64,000 nucleotides of DNA from Prosopocoilus inquinatus (GCA_036172665.1 CM069875.1:23157806-23221805), one strand, 5' to 3'. Counted from the first letter of the stretch, positions 23,691-35,934 are shown. Notes: generated by a model from the sequence alone, not told the origin. Program-made: numbers and translations.

Positions 23691-23995
23691 AATTTCGGAT
23701 TCCAAAATGTAAATATTTCTTCAAATATTTGAGAAGGCTTTCTTATTAGAAGCTTTCTTCTTTTACTGAACTTCCTGCAGATTTTCTGTTTTATTTTTTA
23801 AGTATTCTAGAAATTTCTAGAAAATTCTGGGTATTTACCAGAAATATAAACTGTCGGTATAAAAGAGACGACAGGCGGAACATCTAAACAGTTACTCTTA
23901 TTACGTATATGAAATCACAGTTATGAGATTGTAATGTTACTAATAATTGCTGATGTGCGCCTGCTTATTGTTGCGTTGTTCTTGCTAAGGTTAGT
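23690..23995 (+). promoter_or_regulatory. Heat-shock-type promoter module 1 with non-coding first exon
   Basis: At 23805-23827 five alternating units TTC-nn-GAA-nn-TTC-nn-GAA-nn-TTC form a perfect heat-shock element. A TATA box TATAAAAG follows at 23858-23865. About 32 bp after it begins, AACAGTTAC is a plausible initiator (start about 23890). At 23989/23990 CTAAG|GTTAGT is a good splice donor. The module is duplicated at 24460-24800, where the initiator and donor are conserved while the TATA and HSE have drifted. Its natural acceptor would be TTTTTTGCAG at 26446-26455, just before the coding exon of the next gene. Transcription and heat induction are inferred from motifs only. Confidence 0.65.
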
Positions 23996-24019
23996 AATTA
24001 AATATAATTTTAACTTACT

Positions 24020-25730
24020 TGAAATTACTTACTTTTCTAAACGGTTTTTTTATATTAGATTTTTCTAGAAAGACTCTTTTTTATTTAAAAATCTCCACAT
24101 TTACTGAGCTGCCTGCATTTTTTTTTTTCTAATTTAATTTTTAATATAAACATGAGAGTAATTAAGGTTTCTTACAGTTCTTTGGAATTTTCTAGGGCGA
24201 TTTTTTTTTCATTTGAAAATCTCCGCTTTTACTGAACAAAACATAACAGTGTTTAAGTTGACTTGTCATTTTCTGGAATTTTCTATATACATTCTTTTTT
24301 TAATTCGGAACCTCCAATTTTACTGAACTTCCTGTAAGTGTTTTCTAATTTAATGTTTAATATAAACCCGAGAGTGTTTAAGGTGTCTTAGAATTTTCTG
24401 AAATTTTCTAAAAAGATTCTTTATTTCTCATTGATAAATTAATTATTAATTAATTTAATTTTGGAACCCAAAAATATGGATAAGTATTTCTTCAAATATT
24501 CGAGGAAGCTTTTTTATGTGAAAATTTCTACTACTGAACTCCCTACACATTTTCTATAATTTATTTTAAGTATTCCAGAAATGTCTGGAAAATGCTTGAT
24601 ATTTACCTGAAATATAAACTGTCGGTATATGATGAGATGATAGCCAGAACATCGAAACAGTTACTCTTGTTGCGTGTCATATATGAAATAACAGTTATGA
24701 GGTTATAATGTTATTCGCGTACTATAAAAAATAAATAAAATAAAATAATTATTGTGCGCTTGTTTACTGTTGTGTTATTCTTGCTAAGGTTAGTAATTGA
24801 AAATAATTTTTACTTATTTGATATTACTTACTTTTCTTTTCTTATTGTTTCGATTAATAAGAATTTCTTGAAATTCTCTAGAAAAATGCTTTAAAAATCT
24901 CCGCATTTACTAAGCTGCCTGCAATTTTTTTCTAATTTAATCTTTAATATAAATATGAGAATAATCGAGGTTTCTTAGAATTTTCTGGAATTTTCTAGAA
25001 ACATTTCTTTTTGTTTCAAAATCTCCGCTTTTATTGAGCTTCCTATAAAATTTCTCTAATTATTTTTTTTATACAAACAGAAGTGTTTCAAGTTTCCTCG
25101 AATTTTCTAGGAAATTTCTTTTTATGTCAAAATCTCCGCTTCCTGCAGAAGATTTTCTCCAGTTTATTTTACTAGTAACCGTAAAGGTGGCTAAGGTTTC
25201 TTCAAATTTGCTTGAATTTTCTAGAAAGATTCCTATTTGTTTTAAAATCTACGCGTTTACTGAGCTTCCTGTAGAATTATTATTTTTTTTTTAAATAAAA
25301 CACTAGACAATTTAAGGTTTATTCGAATTTTGTAGAACTTTCTAGAAAGATTCATTTGTGTTTCAAAACCTCTACTTTTATTGAGGTTGCTGCAAAATTT
25401 TTCTAATTAATTTTTGTAAAACAAAGTTTCTTTGAATTTTCTGGATTATTCTAGAGAAATTTCTTTTTTATTTCAAAACCTTCGCTTTCTGCAGATGATC
25501 TACGCTTTTAGTAAGCTTCCTGTAGAATTTCTCTAATTATTTTTTATTATTGTTTTAATACAAACAAGAGAATTTAAAGTTCCTTCGAACTTTCTGGAAT
25601 TTTCTAGAAAGATTTTTTTAATTTTCTATAGACGATGTGCGTTTAATTTTTTAATAACCGTAAAAATATTTATGGTGTCTTCGAATTTTCGAGAGTCTTC
25701 GAGAAAAATTATTTTTTGTTTTAAACTCTA
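24020..25730 (+). repeat. Degenerate ~115-bp tandem repeat array with HSE-like cores
   Basis: About ten diverged units share the order: AAAATCTCCGCTTTTACTGA, GCTTCCTGCAGAATTTT, TCTAATTTAATTTTTAAT, AAGGTTTCTTCGAATTTTCT, GGAATTTTCTAGAAAGATTC. The last block is an HSE-like run of GAA/TTC triplets at 5-bp spacing; it is five units long and perfect at 24978-25000 and 25587-25609 and shorter in others. Promoter module 2 is embedded in the array at 24460-24800. Confidence 0.7.
24460..24800 (+). promoter_or_regulatory. Heat-shock-type promoter module 2 (duplicate of module 1)
   Basis: Homologous to 23690-23995 over the whole module: ATTTCTTCAAATATTCGAGG, then an HSE with one broken unit (TTCcaGAAatGTCtgGAA, 24573-24590), AATATAAACTGTCGGTATAT in place of the TATA box, the start-site region GAAACAGTTACTCTTGTTGC (about 24659) and the donor TTGCTAAG|GTTAGT at 24788/24789. 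The TATA is weaker (TATATG), so this copy may be less active. A very diverged third copy may lie at 25740-25920. Confidence 0.6.
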
Positions 25731-26445
25731 AGATTGACCCAGATTGGGGGCATAATTTATTTTTATGTGTTCTGAATTTTTTTGAAAATTCTTAATGTTT
25801 TCCAGATATGTAAATTATGGTGAACAACCATTAAGTAACAATTGCAATAATGTAGTGTTATTGGTGGATTAATAATTATCGTTGCTCGTTTATTTATTTT
25901 TATGCTACATTTGTAAAGTTTTATTTTGTGCCCCAAAAATTTGAAGTTATTTGTCTCGAAAATTATTTTGTTATTTATTTGAAGTCGTTTAATTTGAAAC
26001 TTAAAAACCTACTACATTATAATTTTTTTTAATTTCCTGTAATTTTCTTGTTTGTGTAGAGAAAATAAGTTATTATATGATTAGTTTTTAGTTTCATTTT
26101 TTAAGTAAAATAAATAAGGGCGTATGATTATTAAAAAAAATCTATTTATTTTAAGTCCTTGCTTCTTCAAACAATTGAGACACAATCTACTACTAGTTTT
26201 TAACGTCAATGGTAAGAAACGTCACACGAGTGAAACGTCATAACCTCTTCGCGGAAGCGAAATAAAACTTTCTAGGCTCGTAACTCTGACTCACAGTATT
26301 TTTCTAACTCTCGACGAGTTTAGACGTGTTTGAAGCAGGGTATTTACAATTATTTGCTTTATAAAAAATTATTGCTGTGTGTGCACATAAAATTTTGCAA
26401 TTAAAACCTTGGCACGAAAACTTACTTAAGTATGCAATTTTTTTT

Positions 26446-26487
26446 ATTTTTTGCAGATTATTCCAGTTGTTGGAAACTTAAAGGAAA
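26446..26487 (+). other. Splice acceptor and 5' UTR of the 26488 gene
   Basis: TTTTTTGCAG ends at 26455, then 32 bp of leader precede the ATG. This acceptor implies at least one upstream non-coding exon, which is why the donors at 23989 and 24788 matter. Confidence 0.65.
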
Positions 26488-29400
26488 ATGGCCAATTCCA
26501 ACTGGACCAGTGAAGAAGACTTCGAGAACGACTTAGATTTACTTTCAGATGGCCATACATATTCGCATTTACCAAAACCAGCACCAGCTCCGAGCAAATA
26601 CATGATAAAATTAAGAGGTAAACCGAGCATATATGACGACATCGAGGACGACTTCAATGTAAAACCTGCAGAATGCATTCCGGTGCGAGGTTATCCAGTG
26701 AATAAAAATGAATTGAAAACTCCAGGCGGGATACCTTCATTCTTAAATGGAGAAACTACTTCTATGATAAGAGAGGTAAATTTTTACACTTTTAAGTTAA
26801 AGGTCAATAATTTTAAAAAATGTTGTTTGATAAGGAATGTTGAACACTAAACACATGAGTCAAATGTATTGCTCAGCACCATTTCTAAGTTATTTGTAAG
26901 ATTTAATTTAATAGAGTGTGCAATACTATTATTGCAAATTCTTAAATTACCCTGCATATCCAAATACAGTGAACTCTCTCATTATGGACGCCTCTGATAA
27001 ACGGATACCTCTCGTAGTTGGACAATTTTGTGGAACTTTTCAATAGAATCCTTTAATAAAATTCTCTCTAATAAGCAGACACCTCTTACAAGCGGACAGA
27101 TAATTGGTGACGGTTCGTGTCCACTTATCAGAGATTTCACAGTATTACTTTAAAAGATATTACTTTCAGATTAAAAATTGATGTGTCCGACAAAGTTGTA
27201 GATTCACACATAGGGGACAATAGTGGTACTTTCTGTTCGAGGGGAAAGGAATTGAATATTCCTAAATGACATCACAGTTTATTTGTCAACTTGCATTTGA
27301 GTTCATTCGTGTCCAGCTACTTTCTGTTTTAATGCCGGGATTAGTCACTTCTGCTATTGCTGTTGCGTTTTATGCTTCAGGCAAAATTTGATGATGAAAA
27401 AAGGGCCGATGTCAACATCATTATTCATGGACATTTGGATGCATTATGTGGCAATATATCAAATTTTCTGCAAGTTCGTTCAGGCTCACTATTGGCACAC
27501 ACACACAGTTAGAAGCAATAAAATATGAACTGCTTTTGTCTGCTAAACTAGATATATAAAATACACTCACAGACAAAAACATTGCATATTTTTATGTTGT
27601 TTATTTATTCTTCTGTTTGAGCAGTAATCTTTCATACCCTGTAACTCCAACGTGGGGCACAACATACTATTGTAAGATGTCTTTTCAGCCATCACCATGT
27701 TAACCTCCACAAGCTCTCTACGTGCCTCCCAACTTATACGACCCCAAATATTATTTCACCACCTCCAAACCTGACATTAACCAAATTGCAGTTGTAATAA
27801 CCTCTAACTTTTCTATACACCTTATTTCGTCCGTCCGGCTTCCAAAGTTGAATCCTTGCTTCGTCAGTAAAACAAATATACTTCCGTTCCTCCATGGTCG
27901 ACTTCTTTTAACCGCCTCTTAATGTATTAGATCTAACAGCAACCCTTCTTACGTTTTGAAACTCAATTCTTAATCGAGAGGTTGAAAATTAATGATTTCT
28001 TAAAGACTTTAGTTGTACAAAGCGAACGAGTTTGAATTAAATTCTTAAAGATTTTGAACAGTGGGTTAGCTGAAGATATGAGGCCCTGGTGCAAAATATT
28101 CATTGCGGGCCCTCACTCTTTCTCTAAAGCACAGAGATGAGGTCAATAATAAAAAATTATTTACTCTACTGCACAATATATCAGTAATATATTAATTAAT
28201 TAATACACTTAACATTAAAATATGTCCGCTATTGTATCATTAATAATAAAAATTTGAAAAAACCCTCGATGTCTTTCAAACTAAAATATTATGTTCAAGA
28301 AACTCCCGTCACATTTCTATTTTCAAAGTATCCATTTCTTTTAACTGATTATATTATATTTAGGCCAGGTCTTTTCATTTGTAAGTAATTTTAACTGTTG
28401 ATTAATTCCTATATAAACAATTGTCTCTACAATTGTAACTACGGGAATAAATCAACTATTAATGTTCCTCGGAGATGAAAAGACCGAGCCTTAATCGTCA
28501 ACAGCATTAACAAGTAAATTCTTGTTTAAAGCAGGCGATGATTTCAATGTTTTCCTCTAAAAATTTGTAGCACTGACAACAATTATTTAAGTTAAACAAA
28601 CGCTATTATTGAAAGTTGTTTTCGAACTAGTAAATTAGAAAATGGACACCACTCCTTATCTGTAACTGTCCTCTTGCTCTTCTATTATGCTTCGCCAATT
28701 TATAAAAAAATCAACCTAATTTAATTTGGAATTCATTTAAAGGCACAGTAAATTTAAGAAAGAGAAATTGACAGGAGAAATTAAAATCGTATTGACGCGT
28801 TTTGGTTGACTGCGCTTAATTAGGGGCTGTCAATTTTACTACTTGAAAGTGAAAATATTCTTCTAATTGAGAGTAAAGTAAAATTAAATCTTTTGTATCT
28901 ACGTATTATTTTAGAAAGTATTCATTTCATGGAAATACTGGATAACTCGCGGGCCCCCAAACACTTGGGGGCCCTGATGCATCTCACGCCACTGGTTTTG
29001 CAGATAGATTTAGTGTTCTGTTTAAGTGAATGTTAAGCATAAATTAAAGTGCAACTGTTGTGCTGCAATACTATTCCGCTGACACGAACATTTTTTCTAA
29101 ATTTGTCAATTCGTGAAAACATTAACCTGATTTATATCACAGAGTTTGGCAGAGGTCAAATGCATTTTATGAATAATCTGAAAAATAAATATTGCTGTCT
29201 GCAGTTACTTACACTTGCTGCAGTTTATTTACATTTTATTGATAATTAACTGAGTTATTTATAAGCCAATATTATAAGTAAAAAGAGAAAAGGGAAATAA
29301 ATTATTTGATTAATTAAAAAAATGTTGAATTATATCAGGAATCTTACAGGAAGGACCTATGTTTTTAGCTTTTTCTGACAGTTTTATTTTTAACAGATTA

Positions 29401-29952
29401 ATGAATTAAATAAGAAGTTCTTCAGACTGTAAATTTGCTGTAAGCAAACAAATGATATTATAGTCGAGTTGTTTCATGTAAAAAGTAATTATAGTTAGTA
29501 ACAGTTCTTTCTAACAGCTCAATTAATTTCGTTTTTAGCTTAGAACTAGGGGAATCCCTTTTAATAAAGGACTGATATGTTACAATTCAAAATTACTTTT
29601 AAAAACTAAATTTACAAATATTGTATTGTAGGTGTCTGGATTTGGTTACTCAAATGATCTAATTGAGCACATGATCAAAGGGAGCTCACCTTCGCCTTCG
29701 GAGACAGTTAACAAAACACCTAACCTTGCATTCCGTGCAACAAATTCTACCGTAAATCGGCATCTGTTCAAAGTAGAGAATTCTGAAAACGAAGTTAACT
29801 CCAGGGGTCCTTCGCCTTCTCTAAAACTTTCCACATATTCTCCGAAGAAGCAGAAGACTACACCGTCGCCACCGACGTGCAAGATGGAGAAAACTATGAA
29901 AGAAAACAGGTTCAATATTCGAAGTCGGCAAGAATTTCCGGACCTCAGATAA
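26488..29952 (+). CDS. Two-exon gene, acidic/Ser-Pro-rich protein of unknown function
   Basis: Coding exon 1 is 26488-26775 (donor GAG|GTAAAT) and coding exon 2 is 29632-29952 (acceptor TTGTATTGTAG, stop TAA), joined in phase 0 to give 202 residues. I do not recognise the family. The N-terminal third is acidic (EEDFENDLDLLSDG, IYDDIEDDF), the middle has PGGIPSFLNG followed by GFGYSNDLIEHMIKG, and the C-terminal part is Ser/Pro-rich and basic with repeated SPSPS, GPSPS, TPSPP motifs that look like proline-directed phosphosites. No signal peptide, membrane segment or folded-domain signature was seen, so it is probably a disordered regulatory or adaptor protein. The start context is AAAATGG. The 2.86-kb intron holds three TE relics. 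Upstream heat-shock-like modules suggest stress control (inference). Confidence 0.75.
26967..27142. mobile_element. Tc1/pogo-type MITE, 176 bp
   Basis: The left end CAGTGAACTCTCTCATTATG and the right end ending in CTCTGATAAGTGGAC-type sequence (reverse complement CTGTGAAATCTCTGATAAG) are inverted. TA lies on both sides (26965-26966 and 27143-27144). It is non-coding and sits in the intron of the 26488 gene. Confidence 0.75.
27700..27900 (-). pseudogene. Tc1-like transposase fragment
   Basis: The minus strand encodes FTDEARIQLWKPDGRN, then VYRKVRG, then VRFGGGEIIFG followed by a stop, the core of a Tc1 DDE transposase around its second catalytic Asp. It is broken by stops and truncated at both ends. 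It sits in the intron of the 26488 gene. Confidence 0.75.
28059..28995. mobile_element. hAT-type non-autonomous element
   Basis: Ends CAGTGGGTTAGCTGAAGATA and (inverted) CAGTGGCGTGAGATGCATCA share the CAGTGG terminus of hAT elements, then GAGGCCCTGGTGCA against CAGGGCCCCCAAGTG. Flanking octamers ATTTTGAA (28051-28058) and GTTTTGCA (28996-29003) match at 6 of 8 positions, as expected for a worn 8-bp duplication. No transposase ORF remains. Confidence 0.6.
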
Positions 29953-31673
29953 AATTTGTTTCTTAGTTCTTGCGAGGTGTTTTAAATGAATTTTAAATTA
30001 GTTAATTACGTTGCGTTCGATTAATGAAACTTTCTTTGATTTTTCTTTGACTCAGCATTTACTTATGTCTTTCAAAATATCTAGAATTGTAACATTTATT
30101 TTAAATAATACGATTTCAAGAATAAGAGCAATCTTTGTTAAGTGTTTGCCAATTATTGTTATACTTTAGACTGTGCGCGTTATTCAGTTAATGTTTAGAT
30201 ATCTTATGGTAACCCAATGAATTAACATAAGCTAGAAATCGTGTAGTTTACGGAAGGCCACATAATCTGTGGATTTGTTTTCATCGGACACAGCTTCTGA
30301 TTGTTCGAGAGGCATATCATGGGCGCGGTCGCAATGAGCTGAGATGACGAAGTAAAATATTTCTTTATTTTGGAATATTAATAAATAGTTGGATAATAAA
30401 TAGGTTGGAAATTAATATGATAACTTGTCTCTCGATTAATTCCTGTGTTATTTGTAGTATCATTTATTAGAGAAACTAATATGTTTCGTTACTCAAGTTA
30501 TTGTTTGTTAAAATGTAAACAAGACAGCGGCGTTACATATGTCTTACGCATTGAAATCAAATTTCAGTGGCGAAGTGCTTGCGAAAGATAAAATGCCTTT
30601 ACTCCGAATTATACAATTTGAACTTTGGCTTGGATATTTTCTACAGATTTTTTCATTAGATTATTGGAATCGCGACTCTTAGGTAAAGAAATGATGCTCT
30701 TTTGTATCGTGCTCTGTGATGGTACGCCGATGGTAATGTGGGAAATGTAAACAAATCTGCAAGTTATACTGACTTCTCCGCTTTAACATTGCATGTTACT
30801 TCTAGTCTTAGGAATTCGTTGCAGTAGCTATATTCGTTTTAGTTGACCAAAAATTTCTAAAACGAATAGTGCTAATATTAAACCAGTTATGATCAAATAC
30901 ATGAAGAAAATTATAAATGAATTACTTAGTCATTATAAATTTGTAAAGAAAAATTGCACTGTATACCTAACAAAATGACAAACATAATACCATACTTAAT
31001 AATAATAAAAATAATTATTTGAAAAATTTCTACAGTCTTACAGTTACAAAGCATAGGTAAATGCTGATTTTTTTCCTATTTGACACGTGACTTTAAATAA
31101 ATAGCAATAACAAATCTAACATTTGTTCTTGTTGTTTTGATAAGGTTTCTGTACTTTTAAATCTGTTTGAGTTAATAGAATGTGCTTAATTTTTTCATTT
31201 TGTATTCAGACTTCAGAAAATCGCACGAAATTGTGAAGAAACCTCGTTTCTTTCACATTGTATCTGGTATAAGTCTAGATTTCCCTATGAAAGTCTGATT
31301 TATGAAATGTTCACTTGAAGAGTTTCCACAAATAAAACACCTCATGAGAATTAAGATTTGGAGAAGATGCTGACAACTTATACAAATATTTTTCATAATA
31401 ATAGTAATAATAATAATAATAATAACTTGACATTAGTACTACGTAGAAACAAAAATGTATTTAAAAGCAATTTTTTTTTTCAAATGCTTTAAATATGTGC
31501 ATTATCAATTTATTTTTACGTATTAGGATTTATTATATTCTTTAGTTTAGTCTGTTTTCCTTTCAAATTCTTTAAATTTATACAAATGTTTATTAAACGT
31601 GTTTAATTTGTTTCAAGTGTTTAAACCATAGATTTTATTGTAAAATTTAATTGAAGTCGACTCTTGTCCGATG
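29953..31673. other. 3' flank of the 26488 gene, AT-rich
   Basis: A polyadenylation signal AATAAA is at 30380-30385, about 430 bp after the stop codon. An ATA/AAT microsatellite lies at about 31397-31426. No other gene was seen. Confidence 0.5.
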
Positions 31674-31849
31674 AAATTTGTAAGAAAATAGTTTTTAACC
31701 TTTAATCAGATAATATTAAAACTAGGAAAGAATACTCAATGTTTCACTATCGCTTGATAGCACTCCTGACGTTGAGTGACGTTAAGTTGAATGTTCTCAA
31801 CTTTAATAGTGTCCGATTAAAGGTTAAAAACTATTTCCCTGTAAAATTT
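31674..31849. mobile_element. MITE with ~38-bp inverted ends
   Basis: AAATTTGTAAGAAAATAG followed by TTTTTAACCTTTAATCAGA at the left is repeated inverted at 31811-31849 (TCCGATTAAAGGTTAAAAAC followed by TATTTCCCTGTAAAATTT). A diverged relative is at 46441-46554. Confidence 0.7.
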
Positions 31850-32626
31850 AATGTTTGACACTTGCTTTCTTTAACAGAATAAAAACTAACTAGCATGTTG
31901 TGTTTCAATTCAGAACATCCCTATTTAAAATTTTCAAAAAAAGCTTAAATAAAACTTGCATAAAGGAATAGCAACACTAAATGATGAATTCGTTTAGCGT
32001 ACATACCATGTCAAATAAATTGCTTTCTTCATACTATGTATTTGTATTCCTTAAAATATTTACAAATAGTTAAATGTAGTGGTATTTATTCTTTAATCTG
32101 ACATCAAATAAATTTGCTTTCTTTGAAAAACTTGTACTTAAAATATTTATTCGTGATCAAATTTTAACATTTCAAAGTGCTTAGAGCGAATACATAATAT
32201 TCCAAGTACTTTAAAATCTAAAGTCTAAATTTTAGACAGAGAAAAATGATAAATTTGCTAGAACTGTAAAGTTAGAAACTACTTTTTGTCAAACGTTTGT
32301 TTTACGTCACTTTTTGTTTAGATAAATTTTATATTTAGGTTATTTACTTGTGGAAATCAAATCTCATTTTGGTATTGTCATTAATTTTTAAATTAAAATA
32401 CGAACACAGCGACCATAGTCTGACCAATGCTGCTATCTCATTAGACATTAGACTTCGAATTCCCTTTCGGGGACTCAAGAAGTACCGTTTCCACTGAAAA
32501 ATCCCCTTAAAATTTTTAATGTAAAAAAAATTAACATATTTAAATAAAATCGACACACACGCAAATTTCCTTAAAATAAAAGAAAACGCGTACATCAAAC
32601 AACAAATGTGTAATACGGTAAATAAA
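31850..32626. other. AT-rich intergenic DNA, nothing recognised
   Basis: No ORF with family resemblance and no repeat structure seen. Confidence 0.4.
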
Positions 32627-33087
32627 ATAGAGTTTGCGCAAAGGCACCGTTATGTTATAAATGCAGCGTTATAAATTAGAAAAGGTAGTTAATATTTTAA
32701 GAGAGAAAGCAAAAGTACAAAATTTGAGAAATATACGCTTAAAAATAGATAATATTTGAACACAGTGCTTCTCCTGTTCGTTTTCAAGCAATAAATGCAT
32801 TTTACATTTTATTACGTTTGCATTTATAACGTAATGATGTGTTTGCGCAAACTCTATATTATAGAGTTAACGCAAAGGCACCGTTACGGTATATGCAGCG
32901 TTATAAATTAGAAAAGGTAGTTAATATTTTAAAAGAGAAAGCAAGAGCAAAAGATTTGAAAAATATACGCTTAAATTTTGTTAATATTTGGATACGGTGC
33001 TTCTCCTGTTCACATTTAAATAGTAACTGCATTTTAAATTTTATAACGTTTATAATTATAATGTAAGGAGGTGGTTGCACAAACTAT
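32627..33087. mobile_element. Two tandem copies of a ~228-bp MITE
   Basis: Copy 1 (32627-32857) has inverted ends ATAGAGTTTGCGCAAA / TTTGCGCAAACTCTAT. Copy 2 (32861-33087) follows after about 3 bp in the same orientation and is about 85% identical (shared TATGCAGCGTTATAAATTAG / AAATGCAGCGTTATAAATTA and GTGCTTCTCCTGTTC). Confidence 0.8.
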
Positions 33088-33944
33088 AACTAGTTGTTTT
33101 AAAATTTTAATAGTTTGATAGTTTCAAATGGGTCGGTCAGCGTGATGTCTTGTTGAAAAAATTACCAGGGAAAAATACTTGCATCTCGTAGCACTGGGTC
33201 TGACCAAGTCTCAATGAGTTGGTCAAATATGCATCAAGTTTTATTAGCATGAGCTAATTTACACAGCAATCCCTAAAAAGATGAAACAATGACCTTGAAT
33301 CTTTTTTTTACATATTTGCAAAGAGCGTTTTTAAAAAAACGGACCAAGATGACCATGGTGTTCTCATGAACATAGGGTCTGCCTTGTAAAATAGTTTATA
33401 AATTATAAAATTCCTTTCCATAAAACTTCTTCGCTGCACACATAACTCTAAAGACGCTGCTTAGATTTGTTCAGACATTTGCACACTACGGACTAGTGTT
33501 GTAGGCCGAAACATTTCAAGTGAAATATTTCCATAAATTTATTTCATTTCATTGAAATATTTCGAAGTATTCAAAAATTTCATGATACTGATTTTAAATT
33601 TGGATTTGGATGATCGTAAATAATGGTCACGATTTTTTCACAGGTGAATTTATAAATAAGTAGATGATAGGTCTTGTCGAATAAAGTCCAACATTACACC
33701 ATGATTACACCTGAAAAATTTCATTTCGATTTTTTTTGGATTCGCTCTCACTCAGATTTATGCTTTCGCCGCGCACGGAGCATGAAAGTTGACTTAAACC
33801 CACTGATAAAATTCAGAATATCAACTCTGATATTTTAAAAATTAACGACAATAAAATACACATATTTCATGGACAGCGAAACACTTAATGAAGTTATTAT
33901 GTGGTAACGAAAGGAACGCTGAGCGTTTGACCCAGTTTGTGGGG
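33088..33944. other. Intergenic DNA, nothing recognised
   Basis: No gene, RNA or repeat that I can support. Confidence 0.4.
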
Positions 33945-35450
33945 CTACGCCAACCGTAATTTACCATACTTACCTTTGAAAGCTAGGTCGGTCGTTCCCT
34001 CGGAGACTAAGGTATGAGAAGGAGATGCGTAACTGTGCCCACTCAATGGACACGGCGTGGGGGATTCAGAAGATGTTATGATTGAGGGTGTCGACCAGCA
34101 AATGTTACGCAACCCACAAGCAAAGCGCAATACATGGCCGGAAAAATGTATCCCTGTATGTCCTCTAAAGCTATAGCTCCCCAGGATCCGCCTTTCCAGT
34201 GGTATATTCCAAATGAAACAACAAACAAGGCCCAGGCCTTTGAGGTCCTTCCCGAAAGTATAAGTTTCGCAAAGTTATAAGTTTAGGTTCAGGCAGAAAC
34301 AATTTATTAAAGCATAGATAAAAAGAACGTGAATGTGCGCAATCCCGAAGAGGGTTAAAGGTCAAAAAAATACCAAAAATATTCAGATTTACACAGCCCA
34401 AAACAAAGAGCGTTGGCGCATCGGCGTGAGTACTCTCACGTTGCTTACATCAAAAGGAATATCCAAAAATTATGGTGCGAAGCGCACAAACCAGAATGGA
34501 AGTAAAAAACGATCAAAATAAATAAGGTTCAAAATTACGTAAATTCGCTCTCCTCTCTGTACAGAGCCAAGACAAAATTAACAGTTAACAAATACTAATA
34601 AAATTAGCAAAATTTGGGACATATAACAGTAGTGTCGGTAAATTCTACATGAATAAAGAAAAAACAATTTTATTTCTCACCGCCGAATTCGCTCGTAAAA
34701 AATACTGCAGGTCTACACTGGAGCCCGCTACTGGCTCGAAGCACGCCCGTGGTTTGACGTCACGTAACACGTTTCCGAGGACGAAAAGAAAAAGTAAAGA
34801 AAATTTCTTACTCAATCCCTCCGGGGCGGAACGTCGATGGGGCGGCCATTACAGCCCGAAAACGGGAACAGTTTACTTAACTTTCCTCACTAAAAAGCAC
34901 GAGAACGTGTCGTCTCTAGGAACAACGCTTATGTGAATAAACGAGGTCCTGCACAGAATCAGCGGTGAAAATCTGCCCGGGGCTACATGCTAGAAGAAAG
35001 AAAATGTGTGAAATTTACGACCATGACCGGTAAACACCCGTTGAAAACAACTAAGTAACAAAATGGAGAATCAACATGGCGCTTACCTTGCTGATTTACA
35101 GCAAGTCGGAAAAGATTCACACGTCCCTCAGAACCGAAAAAATGGTCCCAAAGTCTGATGGGACAGCAACCAACAATGTGGTTGTAAACCGTTCAACACG
35201 GTAGAGATTCATCAACAAAAGCGATTCAAATAACACCTAGCTCACAACGCTTCAGAGACGTGATCACTACTTCACAGCACGCTTGTTCATCGTCGAAAAA
35301 GGTACGAGCCGCTCCGCTGGAATACAACGTGACTTCGACCAAGCGCTACCAACCAAACAACCACAATGCCCTCAACACGCGAGTACAAGGGAAAGTCTAC
35401 CCGACCGGGACTGTCAGTGCGAAATTCGAATGTAACAAAATTTTTCATGA
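33945..35450. mobile_element. Dispersed ~1.5-kb repeat, copy 2, class unknown
   Basis: Same order of shared blocks as the copy at 10075-11470 and the same orientation. The two are diverged (roughly 65-70% in conserved blocks). No conserved ORF. Confidence 0.65.
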
Positions 35451-35658
35451 AATATTTCAAAAAAATACAGGGTGGGCCAATAGTGCGTATTCGGTAGATA
35501 GCGCCTATGTTTACCTTCACCTTCTTTGCCTTACAAACCAGGGAAATGCAAAAACACCAGTTCGAACAAATTCAACCGAAACAATAACCGACAGATGAAA
35601 ATTTCATCCCTCACATAGAATGCATTGACAGTAGGAATCGAATCCACACCTGAAGATG

Positions 35659-35673
35659 CCCCCCCCCCCCCCC
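35659..35673 (+). repeat. Poly-C run of 15
   Basis: Fifteen consecutive C in otherwise AT-rich DNA. It could be real or a length-uncertain sequencing run. Confidence 0.9.
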
Positions 35674-35934
35674 TTCCAAGTGTCAGTTCCGTTACATGCA
35701 AAACTAATGCTTAACTCCTAAAATTTTAGTTTTAATTTTATCGACGCTATCTGATTATTTTAAATAAAATAACACCCAACAATAACAATACCAATAAAGG
35801 TATCAATAAAGATACCAATAAAAATAACAGTAATAATATAAATAACTATAACAGTTGATTTAAATGTGAATCAATCTCCTTGTCGTAGAAAATGATGTGA
35901 GGAGCACCACGGTTATCATTTTCTGTTATTAATT

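Noticed and set aside
35260..35598. 112-residue ORF within the dispersed repeat at 35 kb
   Set aside because: The homologous copy at 11 kb does not keep the frame, so there is no sign of coding.
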